Shown here in pieces: positions 36,191 through 47,963 of a stretch of 64,000 nucleotides of DNA. The position numbers were made by a program, and so were the translations under genes. The stretch is from Impatiens glandulifera (taxonomy: Eukaryota > Streptophyta > Magnoliopsida > Ericales > Balsaminaceae), in assembly GCF_907164915.1 (NCBI RefSeq), contig NC_061867.1:24218308-24282307 (forward strand). The letters are read 5' to 3'. Position 1 is the first letter of the stretch. Every line of letters starts with the position of its first letter. The notes beneath the pieces are model-generated. The model searched no databases, was not told where the DNA came from, and was given only the letters and a program-made list of their open reading frames with translations.

Positions 36191-36360
36191 AAAAAAAAAA
36201 TAAAGATCCTTAAAAAGGATACCATGGAGAAGTAAATGCTGCCGTAGAAAGAAATAAATGCAGCCGGAGAAGAGAAATAAATGCAGCCGGAGCCGGAGAA
36301 GAGAAATAAATGATGCGTTTCAGAGAGAGAAAGAAATGCAGAAATGTAGAATTTTTTTTT

Positions 36361-36415
36361 CTTTTTCTCTCTCCTAGCTGGCAAGGCCACGTATGATTCG
36401 TGGCCTTGCTTTCGC
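36361..36415 (-). repeat. Right inner terminal inverted repeat of the MULE
   Basis: Reverse complement of 27867-27921, ending in GCTTTCGC, with the same nested CAAGGCCACG hairpin. Confidence 0.9.
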
Positions 36416-36449
36416 TAACCCTTCGTTGGGTTTATCATACCTCTTTCCC

Positions 36450-38370
36450 TTTGTGTAGGGTGCTAGCTATAAATGAATGTTGCTCTTAGTTAAGAATGCT
36501 TGATTAACAATGTCTTAGCAATTCAGATTTGATTCAACATTTTGAATTTATATTTGATTTGAATTGATTGGATTAATTAATATTGGTGTTTTGGAATCAA
36601 ATGTGGAAATAGATTTAAATTTAAATTTAGATTCATTTGAAGAAATTTGTGTCAAATGTTTGGAAATTTGTTAAAAAGACACACATTTGTACAAATTTAA
36701 ATTAAGTTGAAAGGAGTTGTATTGAATTGAATTGAATTGACACGTTGAATTAAAATAATTAAGTTGGAGAGACTACAATAAGTCTCTGGATTTGAAATTA
36801 ATGTTTTATATACCTGTGTTAGTCATAATTCACAAAACATTATATAGTCTTAATCAAAGTAGGAAGAATTAATTATGGATTTACTCAATATGAGATATCT
36901 TATATTCTTCGATAAACCTTAAGGGTGTGTTTGACGACGGAGAATTGGAATTGAAATTGGCATTGAAATTGGAATTCCAATTTCATGAGAATTGACATTA
37001 AATTATAATTCAATTCTTATGTTTGGAAAAATTATAGAATTATAATTTAATTCTAATTCTGATGTTTGAGAAAATGATAGAATTGTAATTTAATTCTAAT
37101 TCTGATATTTGAGAAAATGATAAAATTGTAATTCAATTCCAATTCTATATTTGTAAAATAAAATATTAGTTCAAAAGATTAACTTCTTAAATATGTTTTT
37201 ACGTTTTTGGCACGTTTCATACGTTTTTGACATGTTTAACACATTTAACACGTTTTTGACATGTTTAACATGTTTAACACGTTTTTGACATATTTAACAC
37301 GTTTTTTACACGTTTTGACACATTTAAACACGTTTTTGACATGTTTAACACATTTTTACACTGAAAATACATTTGCACACGTTTAACATGTTTTTCACAT
37401 TTTTGGTATGTTTAACACGTTTTTAACATTTATAATACGTTTAACATGTTTTCACACATTATGACAAGTTTAACACGTTTTTCACATTTTGGCACGTTTT
37501 GATATGTTTAACATTTTAACATGTTTAACACGTTTTTCTCACGTTTAACATGTTTTTCACGTTTTGGGCACGTTAAACACGTTTTTGGCATGTTTAACAC
37601 GTTTTTCACATGTTTTATACATTTTTGACACGTTTAACAGGTTTTGGCACGTTTAACACATTTTCACACATTTTTCATGTTTAACACGTTTTTCACGTTT
37701 TTGTTCCAATCATTGCATTAATTTAGAATTAGTTCGAGATTAGACACTTATAGTCATGATTATTATCATTTCTCAATACAACTATTATTTATGTAAAATG
37801 TGTAAAATAAAGATTAATATAGTATCAATATTTATAACGTTTTAAATTGAAATAAAAGTCATATTTAATATTTCTTAAATTAAAAGAAAAATTAGTTAAC
37901 GATAATTTATATTATTTTAATATAATTTTATTTTAAAATATAAACTATATTATGAAAAATTAAAGGTAAGAGAAATATAAGTAATAAAATAAAAAATTAA
38001 TTCTAATGTAAATTATTTATTCTTTCAATATATTAATTAAGTTATTTATTGATAGATTAGTTAAGATTATTTATGTTTATTGTAATTACAGTTTATTTAT
38101 GCCCTACTTCTAGAGCCGGCTCCGAGGTTTTGGCTACCCTACCCTACCCTAAGTCCTTGACCTCGGTAGAAAAAGTTTCAATATACTTTTTGCCTTAAGT
38201 CTAGTTTTAAAAATTAATAAAAAAAAATTATTTTTTTGATAAAATTTTAACCCATAACCACGTTAAAACTTTAAATGCATATTTTGAACAATTTATTTTC
38301 AAAATTAACCATCAAACTATAACCATTTATGTTTAAAATTAAAATAAATATAACTAAATATTTTTAAGAA
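36450..38370. other. AT-rich intergenic region upstream of the polygalacturonase gene
   Basis: No gene is visible. It holds a GAATTGGAATTGAAATTGG-rich segment near 36930 starting GGGTGTGTTTGACGACGG, typical of a small transposon end, then the array at 37196-37705, AT-rich DNA, and a TACCCTACCCTACCCTAAG string near 38136. Confidence 0.6.
37196..37705 (+). repeat. Degenerate array of ACACGTTTTTGACATGTTTA units
   Basis: About 25-30 irregular copies of ACGTTTTTGACATGTTTAAC-like words fill 510 bp. Spacing varies between 12 and 24 bp, and many ACGT cores are present. It has no coding potential. Confidence 0.85.
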
Positions 38371-38484
38371 ATGGGCTACTTCCAAACTCTACTCTCTCAC
38401 ACGCACAAACCCTCACTCTCAAACCACATAAACATTCTCTCCACTTTATATCCACTATTTTCTGTCTCTTCATCTCACCTTAAA

Positions 38485-40976
38485 ATGAACCGTTCAGTTT
38501 CCTCACTGCTCTTTCTACTTACCATTTCAATCAAATATCAACAAATTACAAAAGCCACCAAGTTTAACATCGTCAAGCATTTTGGTGCAAAACCCGACGG
38601 CAAAACCGACTCCACCAATGCCTTCCTCGCCGCATGGGACTCTGCCTGCGACTCAATAAAGCCGGCCACTATATACATTCCTCCCGGCGTGTATTTTATT
38701 CAAAGGGTTCAGTTTTATGGCCAGAAATGTAAGAGATTTAATGATAGCAATAATAATGAGTACGTCGGAATTGTTATTCGGATAGATGGTGTGCTATTGG
38801 CTCCGACAGATTATAATAATGTGAGTACTGGAAATTGGCTTAAATTTGAAAGGGTTAATCGTCTTTCTATCGTCGGAGGAATTCTTCACGGAAAAGGGTC
38901 TGGTTTATGGGATTGTAAGACGATGGCCGCCGCCGGCGACAACTCATCCATAAGTTGCCCGGTCGGAGTTACGGTATGTATATTTTTTTTAGCAAAAAAA
39001 AAAAAAAAAAAAACATGTTTTTTTTTGTTTGTTTTATGGAAACCCTTTATTTAAGGAAACTCTTGATTATCTTTTCATATCTTTCCTAAATATATATATC
39101 TTTAGAAAGAACAAACATCGACTAAAAAAATCCACCTCAAGCTGAAAAGGTGGAGCCACTACTAGCTGTATTAGTGAAACAACCGTCTACATGAAACCCT
39201 AATTTTGTGGCATGATGGCAGTTACTAATATAGAATTTCTAACTTTTTTATTTTGGATTTCACAATAATTTTGATCGGTTATGTATGCAGACAATGGGTT
39301 TTCACGAATGCAAGGATATAACAATAAACGGATTAACATCAATAAATAGCCAATTTTTTCATATTGTATTAAATGGGTGCCATAACGTGAGGATGAAAGG
39401 ATTAAAGATCATGGCTCCTGCTAACAGCCCTAATACTGACGGGATTCATGTCCAACTTTCGTCTAATGTAAGTATACTCCATACGAAGATTGCGACCGGC
39501 GATGATTGTATCTCGATCGGTCCAGGTAGCTCCGATATCTTGATACACAATATTGTTTGTGGCCCGGGCCATGGCCTAAGGTATGTTTAATATTTAGTGT
39601 TTTTGAAAATGTAGAACATTTTATAGTGTTGATCAAACCAATCAAAAATGGTTTTTAAGTAAATATTTTTCTTATTTGAACCGTTAATTTTAGTTATGGT
39701 TGTCTATATTTAAATTCTTAACTAAAATGTGTATATACTTGTAAAGTGTTATTATACTAGTGTTTATTTTTTTGACAATTTAAAATTTTAAAGAAATTTG
39801 GTCTTAACCTTTTCAAAAATATTTTAGTAATCAATTGATTGAAATAAATCACTTACTTTTTTTTTATCAAACATTATTTTTGTATAAAAAAAAACTCAAA
39901 TAATAAATTAAAGCTTCACAAAATAAACATTTTTTTTCTTCTAATGGTATAAACTATGCTAGAAATGAGAGTAATGTCTTCATGTATTCACTAAAAAACA
40001 ATTTTGAGTTGACCCTAATTCATTGAAAAACTAAAATTGAGTGTTTTAAATGTTTTGAGGTTTTCCTTTACTTAATTTGAGGATATTAATAGATGATATT
40101 TCTTGTGGGTTTTTAAAACCCGGTTTTTTATGTTTGATATAACATTCTTATAAAATAGGTGAAAATTGAATATATGGTTTATGGTATAGGTTTTTTTTTT
40201 TTTTTTATCACCGAAGGCATTTTCTTTTTTTTTCGAGGAATTTTACTCTCCTTAAAAATGAATTTTTTACTAGTGATATATATATATATGAAATATTTAA
40301 TTTCTTAATTAAAATCTTTGTTATTTGAGTGTACTATTGTTATTATTATTATAGATCAATGATTCTCTCTAATATTGAAAGGAAAAAAAATTAAAAAGCT
40401 TAAAATCAAACATGCTCATTAATTGATCAATTTTTTTTTGGATGTAGCATTGGAAGTCTAGGATGGGATGTGGAAGAGCCAGGAGTAGAAAATGTGACCG
40501 TTAAGACAGTTACATTATCAGGAACACAAAATGGTTTAAGAATAAAGACATGGGGAAGACCTAGCAATGGTTTTGTTAAAAATGTCATTTTTCAAGATGT
40601 CTTCATGTCTAATGTCCACAATCCCATCATCATTAACCAGAATTACTGCCCCCACAATATAAATTGTCCTGGCCAGGTATTATATAATTTACACATTTTC
40701 TGAAAACATTATTTTGACTTTTTGATTTTTTTTTTTGTCACATTAATATTAATTATGTAACAACAGAACTCGGGGATAAAGATCAACAACGTGCTGTATA
40801 AGAATATATATGGATCATCGGCTACCAAGGTTGGAGTGAGGTTCGGATGTAGCAAAAGTGAGCCTTGTAGTGACTTGAGGACAGAAAATGTAAATCTTAC
40901 CTACGATGATGAGCCAGTCCGAGATTCATGTGTTAATGCTTTGGGTTCGGGACCAACAACTTCATGTTTGGTATAG
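38485..40976 (+). CDS. Polygalacturonase (glycoside hydrolase family 28), four exons
   Basis: Exons 38485-38973, 39291-39580, 40448-40676 and 40767-40976 all join at GT-AG borders and give 405 residues. The ATG at 38485 was chosen because it opens a signal peptide (MNRSVSSLLFLLTISI, cleavage near residue 24), followed by the family start TKFNIVKHFGAKPDGKTDST. The four catalytic motifs are intact: SPNTDGIH (motif I), GDDCIS (II), GPGHGL (III, its His present) and RIKTW (IV). The C-terminal cysteines form the usual pairs. GH28 enzymes hydrolyse alpha-1,4-galacturonan in pectin after secretion to the cell wall, acting in growth, separation or pollen. Exo versus endo action cannot be told from sequence. 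An in-frame ATG at 38371 would hide the signal peptide and is less likely. No damage seen. Confidence 0.93.
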
Positions 40977-43900
40977 TAGATTTGTAGTGAATGTGTTAAC
41001 TTCTTCTTAATTATATATGTAGCTAGAAAATTAATAGTGAACCATGTATTGTGTATTAACTTCTTATTCACAACAAGTTATAACCTTTTGTAACTCTGGT
41101 GTACCACTTTGCCTTTGGACAAATATAAAGTTCATTTTTGACATTTGTGTTCTATCGTGTTATAGGAAAAAATTTAGATTTTGTTGTTTTGTTAATAGGG
41201 ATATAAATAAGTTTGTTAATATTATTGTAAGTCTTGTTTGGAATATGGGGTTAAACTGTAATTAGATACATAATTCTAATGAAGGTATTGACATTTTTTG
41301 TTTTAATATAAATGAAATATAAATTCTAACGAAGGTATGGCCATTTTTGTATTTTAATACTATCACTAATTCTAATCAAATATAAATTAATATGAAAAAT
41401 GTGTTTCTATATAAAAAAGAAAATAGTTAAGTATTAAATCACTCTATATCTTTTAACCTTTTAGGTTAGATTTTATTTTTCACCTATACTAATACCTTAC
41501 ATTTTGATAGACAAATCATTTAAATTGAGGAAATGCTCTCTATTTATTTTTACATTGATATTTTTTTTCTCAATAATTATTCTAATTAATTTTTTGAAAA
41601 AAATAAAAATAAAAAAATAGTCTATGCAGCCCAATTCTATGTGCCGGGCCTTGAGAACCGAGACTTTAATTTAAGAGAAGTGAAACTCAATATTTAAAGT
41701 GAAAAGAAAAAATAAGCATGAATAATTAATATTATTATGATAGATTAATGTTACATGTGAGTCAAGCTACAAAACCGCATGATCTCCCGCCATAATTTAG
41801 TCAATCAATTGACTTTGTAATTATAATTTATTTGATTAATAAAAAGAGAAATGTTATGATTGATCTAAATTGAACAAAATTATTTTAATTAAAGCAATTA
41901 AAAATAAATTAAATCAATATAATTTTTTTTAAAATAGTGGCACAACATTACATATTATTACTCTAAAGTCAAGATTTTTTACAAATTTATTTGATAACAA
42001 GAAGCTGAATTTTGCTAGGTGAAAGAAAGTTGGACAATTTTTTTTTCTTTCGGTTATCATAATTCACACTAATATAAATTTTTCGTTTCTCTTGACAATA
42101 TTATTATTTTTTTCTTGTGCTTGATTATGTTCTTACTTAAAGTACTCTTATTTATACAATCATGACATGAATTATCATGATTTAATTAAATGAAAATATA
42201 GCAAGGGGTAAAAGAGACCCTATGAAACTAGACAAAACTCTAAATTATTACTTCATGCCAAGATTCTTGTAAAACCCTTTTGTTATTGGAGCCGAATTTT
42301 CTTGGCTAAAGAAGATGAAGCACAATCATGTTTGGGCATTGATCCTTTGTTATTTCATCATTCTTTTTCTTTTCTTGCCTTTTTTTATGATTTTTTTATG
42401 ATTTGTGCTCAATATTTTCTTAACTTTTCTAGCATATTCTTCAATGTTGACTTTGAAAAAAATGAATACAAAGCTTCTCATAAAATGAGCTTCCCTTCAC
42501 TGCGTGCATACACCTCTCCACTCAATTCGCACAATCTTCTCACCACAACTTTTAACTAATCCTTAAAATATCTTAAAAAATGAGACGTTTGTAGCGTCCA
42601 ACTAGACCCGACCCGAATGTTGGATATTAATGAAGATATATCTCTATGTAACTTTTATTTCTTTTAACTTGTTTTTAATATATTTTAAAATAATATTGAG
42701 ATGTATAATATTTTAATATTAAATAACAAAAATTAACTTAACTTAGTTGGTTAGTTATCTTTTGTATAAGTTTAATTAATATAGTTAAGAGTTCCACTCT
42801 CGGGAAAACATATTATATCACTAGTAAAAAATTTATCAATAGCGACAAAATTTAGTAACTGTATAGTTTTACTGTCGCTATTGATCAAGCAAAATCATTA
42901 GATATACTAACTGGTTATTAATAGTTACAGTTATTAAATACTTTGGCAATATTCAATATTAAAATATTGAGACCTACACAATTAAATTATATTTCTATTT
43001 ACATAAAAATTTTAAAAATAATTCTACTTTTTTCATAGGTTTTCATTTTGATCTATTAAATTAAATTAGACTGAAATGGTCATTATGTGAAGTACAAACA
43101 TATTATTAATTAATACTTTAAAATATAAAATGAAAACTAAAAATGTTCATCCGATTAAATATTATAATTTTACTTAAAATTTCTAAAAGTAGTCTATTCT
43201 TTTTTACTTATTAATTTTGGGGTAAGGAAAACTGAATTGTGTTATTAGGTGACCGAAGTACCAAATAAAGGAAGGGGTTAAAAACAGTAACCCTAAATAG
43301 CCAACTACTAACCCCTCTTTTGAACTACTCTCAATTTCCATTTGATCTCTCTCATTTCTCTCTACAGATTTTGTACGCCGCACAGGATATTATTTTTTGA
43401 AATGTTCGCCGATTCCTGTGAAAATCGATGACGGGATAATCGTGATAGAGTTCTTCACAGTTAAAGGAAGATTTCACCGATTTTCGATTGGATTTGAAGT
43501 TTTATCCTAAATGTCGTTTAGGAAATGAATAATCTCTTTACAGTTTAGTAACTATCTATGAATCGCATTAGTTTTTCAATATCAGTAACTTATGATTTTC
43601 GTCAATTCTACCTTTAAATCAGATTTTCAGTCTCCATCTCTCACACATGAAAAAGGAGGTTGAATCGGGTAAGATATAAAAAGTTTTCTGTAATCAGTAG
43701 CTTTGCAAAAATGCTTTGCTTTTGATCAAATTTCAGAAGTTTTTGCCCATACTCATTCTTGAAGTAGTTTCAATATAGTAGCTTCGCCAAAATGTTTTAC
43801 TTCTGATCCAGAGCAGTTTAGTAATGTCAGAGAAGATATTACAGAGATTCTTAGGGCCACGTTTTCCATCCTATATTGGTGATATTTTGTTTTCTTCTTG

Positions 43901-44321
43901 TTTCCATTTCTTCTACATAATTTCGATATGTTTGAGTTATAATTGACTTGTCTAGTTATGGTAGACTATATAGCTCAAGTTACATTAAGTCAAAATATAC
44001 ATAAAAAAATATATGTTTAAGAAGACAAGGAAAGGTAGAATAAATTACTCTTAATCTTGTTGTGAAAATCGTTTTGTTATAGGTTTTTATATGCAGATTT
44101 AGCTTTTCTGTTTGATATCTATATCATTCATTTCTATGGATTGGAAAATATAGGATACACAAATTTGTCTTCATTTGATCATTTTCTACATAAGAAATTC
44201 TAGATATGTACCTCTTATTTAGTAGGCAAAACAATAAGTTGTAATCTATTTAAAACCTCTAAGTCAGTAAAATCTTCTTGCATTGAGATATATGTTTTCT
44301 CTCTAGTCAAGTCAATGTTGC
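40977..44321. other. Intergenic region between polygalacturonase and the Copia element
   Basis: It begins with the polygalacturonase 3' region and continues AT-rich. A segment at 42735-42815 has a box-A-like CTTAGTTGGTTAG and a box-B-like AAGAGTTCCACTCTC, a possible second SINE. Near 43260-43960 the base composition rises, with pyrimidine-rich leader-like text, but no coding exon could be supported. GTTGC at 44317-44321 is the left target duplication of the Copia element. Confidence 0.5.
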
Positions 44322-45796
44322 TGATAAGATAAAAAGACTTTTCCAAATTTTTTCTCAAAATTTTTCGAAAAATTCTCCTAAGTCAGTTTCAAAAATCCGG
44401 ACAAATAAAACAACCGGCCTACGGTTGCAAACTTACATGATTTTGATAATTTTAAATAAAATAATCAAAAAGGGAGAAATTGTTAGATAAAATCAGACCG
44501 GTTCAAATAAACCTAACTTAAATAAACTTTCCATGCAGGAACAAGGAACCGGACCGGATAAACAAAAGAACCGGCTAAGAAAACTAGCCGGTCGAGCTAC
44601 TAAACCGACCAAGAATACTCGGAACATGACCGCACAAAGAAAGGATCGGCCAAAGCTTAAAACCGGAATCATCAAACAGCCGATCAGCCACAAGGCAAAG
44701 GAATAACCGGAAGAAGTTCGGTTATATCACCCATACCAGAAGCGATCAGGTTAAGTCAAGCGGCCGATCAGTACAAGAAGACAATTCGGGTATCTGTTGA
44801 GAATGATACCAAAGGAACAGACTGAACACTTCCATATCCATGCAAGTCTGAGGAAAGACTGTAGGCTGCAGAAGACAGTACTACCGGATCTTTCCACTTC
44901 GAGATAAGTCAGAAAGAAGATCTTCCAAGTACAGACAACTGTCCAACAGACAGTGCCTACATTGAGTAAAAGACAAACCTAGCAGGTCTGTCTTACATAC
45001 CGGAAGAACAGACCGCCAGGTCTGAGACAGAATGCCAAGTCTGAGGTTGACCATCAGGTCTGAGGAAACGACCGCAGGTCTGAATCTCTGAAACACTGAA
45101 TCACTGCACCTCTGCTCAGCCAATCAAATTCAAGGCAGTGAAATATGACCGTTGGCATATTTCACCTATAAAAGGGGCAGTTGAAGAAGAGTAAATGCGG
45201 GACAAGCAACATACAGTGTGACAAGTGAGAAATTCTAAGAGCATTTATTCTACAAGTGATAAGACTGTGCTGTTCTAGAAAGCCTAAGTGCTAAAGTTAA
45301 AGTGTGTTTTACAATTTCGGTGTAAATTGTAAGAGTGTTATCGAGCAGGAAATAAGTCTCGATCGGATTGTTCTTGTATTCCTTAGTGAATATCCTTCTC
45401 GCGGTTTCGAGAGGAAGGGGTGACGTAGGAGTTTTATCTCCGAACATCCATAAAATCTGTCTTGTTATTTACTGTCTGCCGGTTTCATTATCTAACCGAT
45501 CCGTACCGCTATAACCGACTTAACTCTATCCAAGCGGAACTTCCAGATTACCGAAGCCGACCCATCAAATCTCAAACCTTCATCATCTAAAACCGATTCT
45601 GCCAATCATACAAGTGTGCCGCTTCAACCTGAAAGCAAACCTCTTCCGCGCTTTAACCTAGTTCAAGAGTTTGTGACAGGTTGTGTAGTATTGAAACCCC
45701 GGTGTTAATCTCTAACCGGATTAACCACCACCCTTCGAGTGAGAACCGCTAACCGGTCCAACCCCCGGTCCTCCAGCGACTACCTAGATCCTAACA
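44322..45796 (+). repeat. 5' LTR of the Copia element
   Basis: Starts TGATAAGATAAAAAG and ends GATCCTAACA. A TATAAAA box at 45167-45173 is followed by GGGGCAG, the likely start of transcription being about 30 bp later. The R-U5 part has the TGACGTAGGAGTTTTATC block (45421) and the GTTCAAGAGTTTGTGA block (45661). A second purine tract followed by TGTTAGATAAAATC at 44467-44490 lies inside the LTR, see the findings. Confidence 0.93.
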
Positions 45797-45798
45797 AT

Positions 45799-45810
45799 TG
45801 GTATCAGAGC
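45799..45810 (+). other. Primer-binding site of the Copia element
   Basis: TGGTATCAGAGC, a perfect plant initiator-Met tRNA primer site, lies two bases after the LTR and 26 bp before the gag ATG. Confidence 0.95.
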
Positions 45811-45835
45811 AGTTAGTTTCAATACTCAAGCAAGC

Positions 45836-47659
45836 ATGTATCAGGATAGGCCTCCAATGCTAGAAGGTGATGACTTTGCCAACTGGAAGGCACGCATGCA
45901 CCTGCACTTAGTCACCTTGGATGATGAAATGGAGTCCATTTTGACCGAAGGACCGATATTCATTGATAAGGACAGAAAGGAATGGACGGCTGAAGATAGG
46001 AGAAGAAACAACCTGGATAATCATGCTAGAAACCGGATCTCCAACAGTGTGGACAGAAACACATACTGCAAGATCAGAGACTGCCAAACCGCGAAGGAGA
46101 CATGGAACACGGTTATCCAGATCTTTGAGGGAAATGAAAGAACAAAGGAGAACAAGATAATGGTGGCCACACAGAAGTTTGAGAGCATCAAAATGAAACC
46201 AGGAGAAACTATGAAGGAATACAGTGACCGGTTTACTGGTGTGTTAGATGAGTTAGCAACTCTGGGCAAGAAGTATGACAACAAAGAGGTAATTATGAAA
46301 GCTTTGAGATCTCTTCCAAGTGCTTGGGACATAAAAACAATGGTAATGAGGGAATCAAAGAGCCTACGTAAGATGAAACTATACGATGTATTCGAAGATC
46401 TTAAGGCATATGAGTTCGAAATGAGATCTAGGACTGAAGAAGAAGTCTCAGCCTCAACATCAACCAGAGCACTAATCACATCTACAGAACCGGTTGCACC
46501 TGTATCGACACCTACACCTGTACCGATCAGAACCGCCGAATAGTTCACCGAGGATGCCATGGCAATGCTTGCACAGAAGTTTGGGAGGTTCATGAAAAGA
46601 AGCCAACCGACAAACAACTACTATGGTGACAAATCCAATGTAAGATGCTATAACTGTAACTGTTTGGGACATTTTAAGTGGGAATGCAGGAAGCCAAGGA
46701 GGGATACCCAGAAACCGGATTACCAAAATGACCGAAACAATTATCAACAAACCGGTGAAGGAAGTGAGGTACCGAAAGCACTGATAGCCGACGATGGAGG
46801 AAGTCTATGGGCTCACAGTGACAGTGATGATGAACTCACGTGTCTCATGGCAAATGAAGAACAGGTATTTGACTCTCCTTGTGAGGAATTTACTAAAGAT
46901 GAATTATACAATGCATTGAATGACATGGTAGAAGAATATAGGAACCTACTAGCCATGCTACCTAAGCACCTCAACATTAGAACCGATCCCATAGTACCCA
47001 TTGCGACAGAACCAGAGGCACTCACTATAACTGAACCGGAGGTCGTACAACCTGATGATACTCATACCTCAGAAAACGAGTTAGATCCTAAGACCGAACA
47101 ATTTAGTGAACCGACTAGAGAATTAACCGAGGAGGAAAATGCCCGACTTCAATATAAGATGGCCGCCTATAAGAGATCTAGTGATATAGTAAAGAACATG
47201 AATAGACACTACAGACATCCTCGTTGCAAGTTTGGCCTAGGATACACGGAGAATAGCCCCAAAAACCGAAAACCCATAGAGAAAGCAAGGCTTACAAGAG
47301 GAAACCTTCCCTTTATAAAATTTCTTAAAAGCTCCTGGACCGCTGAAGAAGAGGAGACCGCATACTATAGGGAAGAAAAGCTAAAATACGACTATGTTGG
47401 TCCAACCGAATCTGAGAAATGGCTTGACCCTTTGAAAAGAAAAGCTGAAATCCTCAAACATATGAAAGCCTTCCCTGAACCGCGCAGGTCAAACCATAGA
47501 TCACCGAATCAACGACCATCACCATTTAAGACCTTTGTAGGAAAACCGAGATACACGAGACCGAGTGCCAAAAGGACAATTAAAACCCTAGCAAAGAAGA
47601 CCGTTCGGTTTATCAAGGTTTGGATACCTAAGGGACTAATCGCATGTGGACCCAAGTAA
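45836..47659 (+). pseudogene. Copia gag, one in-frame TAG
   Basis: A single frame runs from the ATG at 45836 to the TAA at 47657-47659, broken only by TAG at 46541-46543. The N-terminal part is the gag/UBN2 domain (FANWKARMHLHLVTLDDEME, PSAWDIKTMVMRESKSL, VFEDLKAYEFEMRSR). Downstream of the TAG lies a complete zinc knuckle CYNCNCLGHFKWEC (CX2CX4HX4C). A long acidic linker and a basic C-terminal region follow, ending KVWIPKGLIACGPK, which resembles the gag-pol junction of SIRE-type elements. The TAG lies between the capsid-like part and the knuckle. A CAG codon would give it by a C-to-T change. The full product would be about 607 residues. Confidence 0.9.
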
Positions 47660-47963
47660 ATGTGGGTACCAAATAGTTGTAAATATGTACATTTTGCAGG
47701 ATCCAAAGAAACGGCTAGGAAGTTCTGAATGGTTCTTGGACAGCGGCTGCTCCAGGCACATGACCGGAAACAGCAATATGCTAACCGACATCAGAGCAGT
47801 AACCGGTGCTTTAATCACTTTTGGTGACAACTCAAAAGGAAAAACTGTGGGCAAGGGTAAGATTGTCCATGGTAACCTAACTATTGATAATGTACTTCTA
47901 GTTGAAAACCTACGTTTTAACCTGCTTAGATTAGTCAGATGTGTGATGCTGGATACACGGTAG
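47646..47963 (+). pseudogene. Copia protease segment, in another frame
   Basis: The retropepsin motif WFLDSGCSRHMTG sits in a frame shifted relative to both gag and the following pol frame. It is preceded by YILQDPKKRLGSS, the usual start of Copia pol, and followed by the conserved NLRFNLL stretch. A one-base deletion near 47932 (in the LSVSQMCD-type block of relatives) separates it from the integrase frame at 47939. It overlaps gag by 14 bases. Confidence 0.85.

Larger units (their letters stand above)
27839..36449. mobile_element. Mutator-like element with ULP1-type peptidase and FAR1-type transposase genes
   Basis: An inverted repeat of about 55 bp is almost perfect between 27867-27921 and 36361-36415. 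It reads GCGAAAGCAAGGCCACGAAT at its outer edge and continues through CAGCTAGGAGAGAGAAAAA. Weaker inverted similarity continues outward to GGGAAA at 27839 and 36449. Inside are two convergent genes: a plus-strand ULP1/DUF1985-type gene (28091-32463) and a minus-strand FAR1/MULE transposase (33131-35342 plus leader). Size and gene content fit ULP1-bearing plant MULEs such as Kaonashi. A clean 9-bp target duplication was not found, so the exact ends are uncertain by tens of bases. Confidence 0.85.

Noticed and set aside
38371..38484. Upstream in-frame start of the polygalacturonase
   Set aside because: It would place 38 polar residues before a clear signal peptide, and the region reads as a pyrimidine-rich 5' UTR.
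42302..42559. Short phenylalanine-rich ORF
   Set aside because: Composition follows the AT-rich DNA, with no family, no leader and no splice support.
44481..45796. LTR of the Copia element starting at TGTTAG
   Set aside because: The purine tract before 56728 and the perfect GTTGC target duplication place the true start at 44322.
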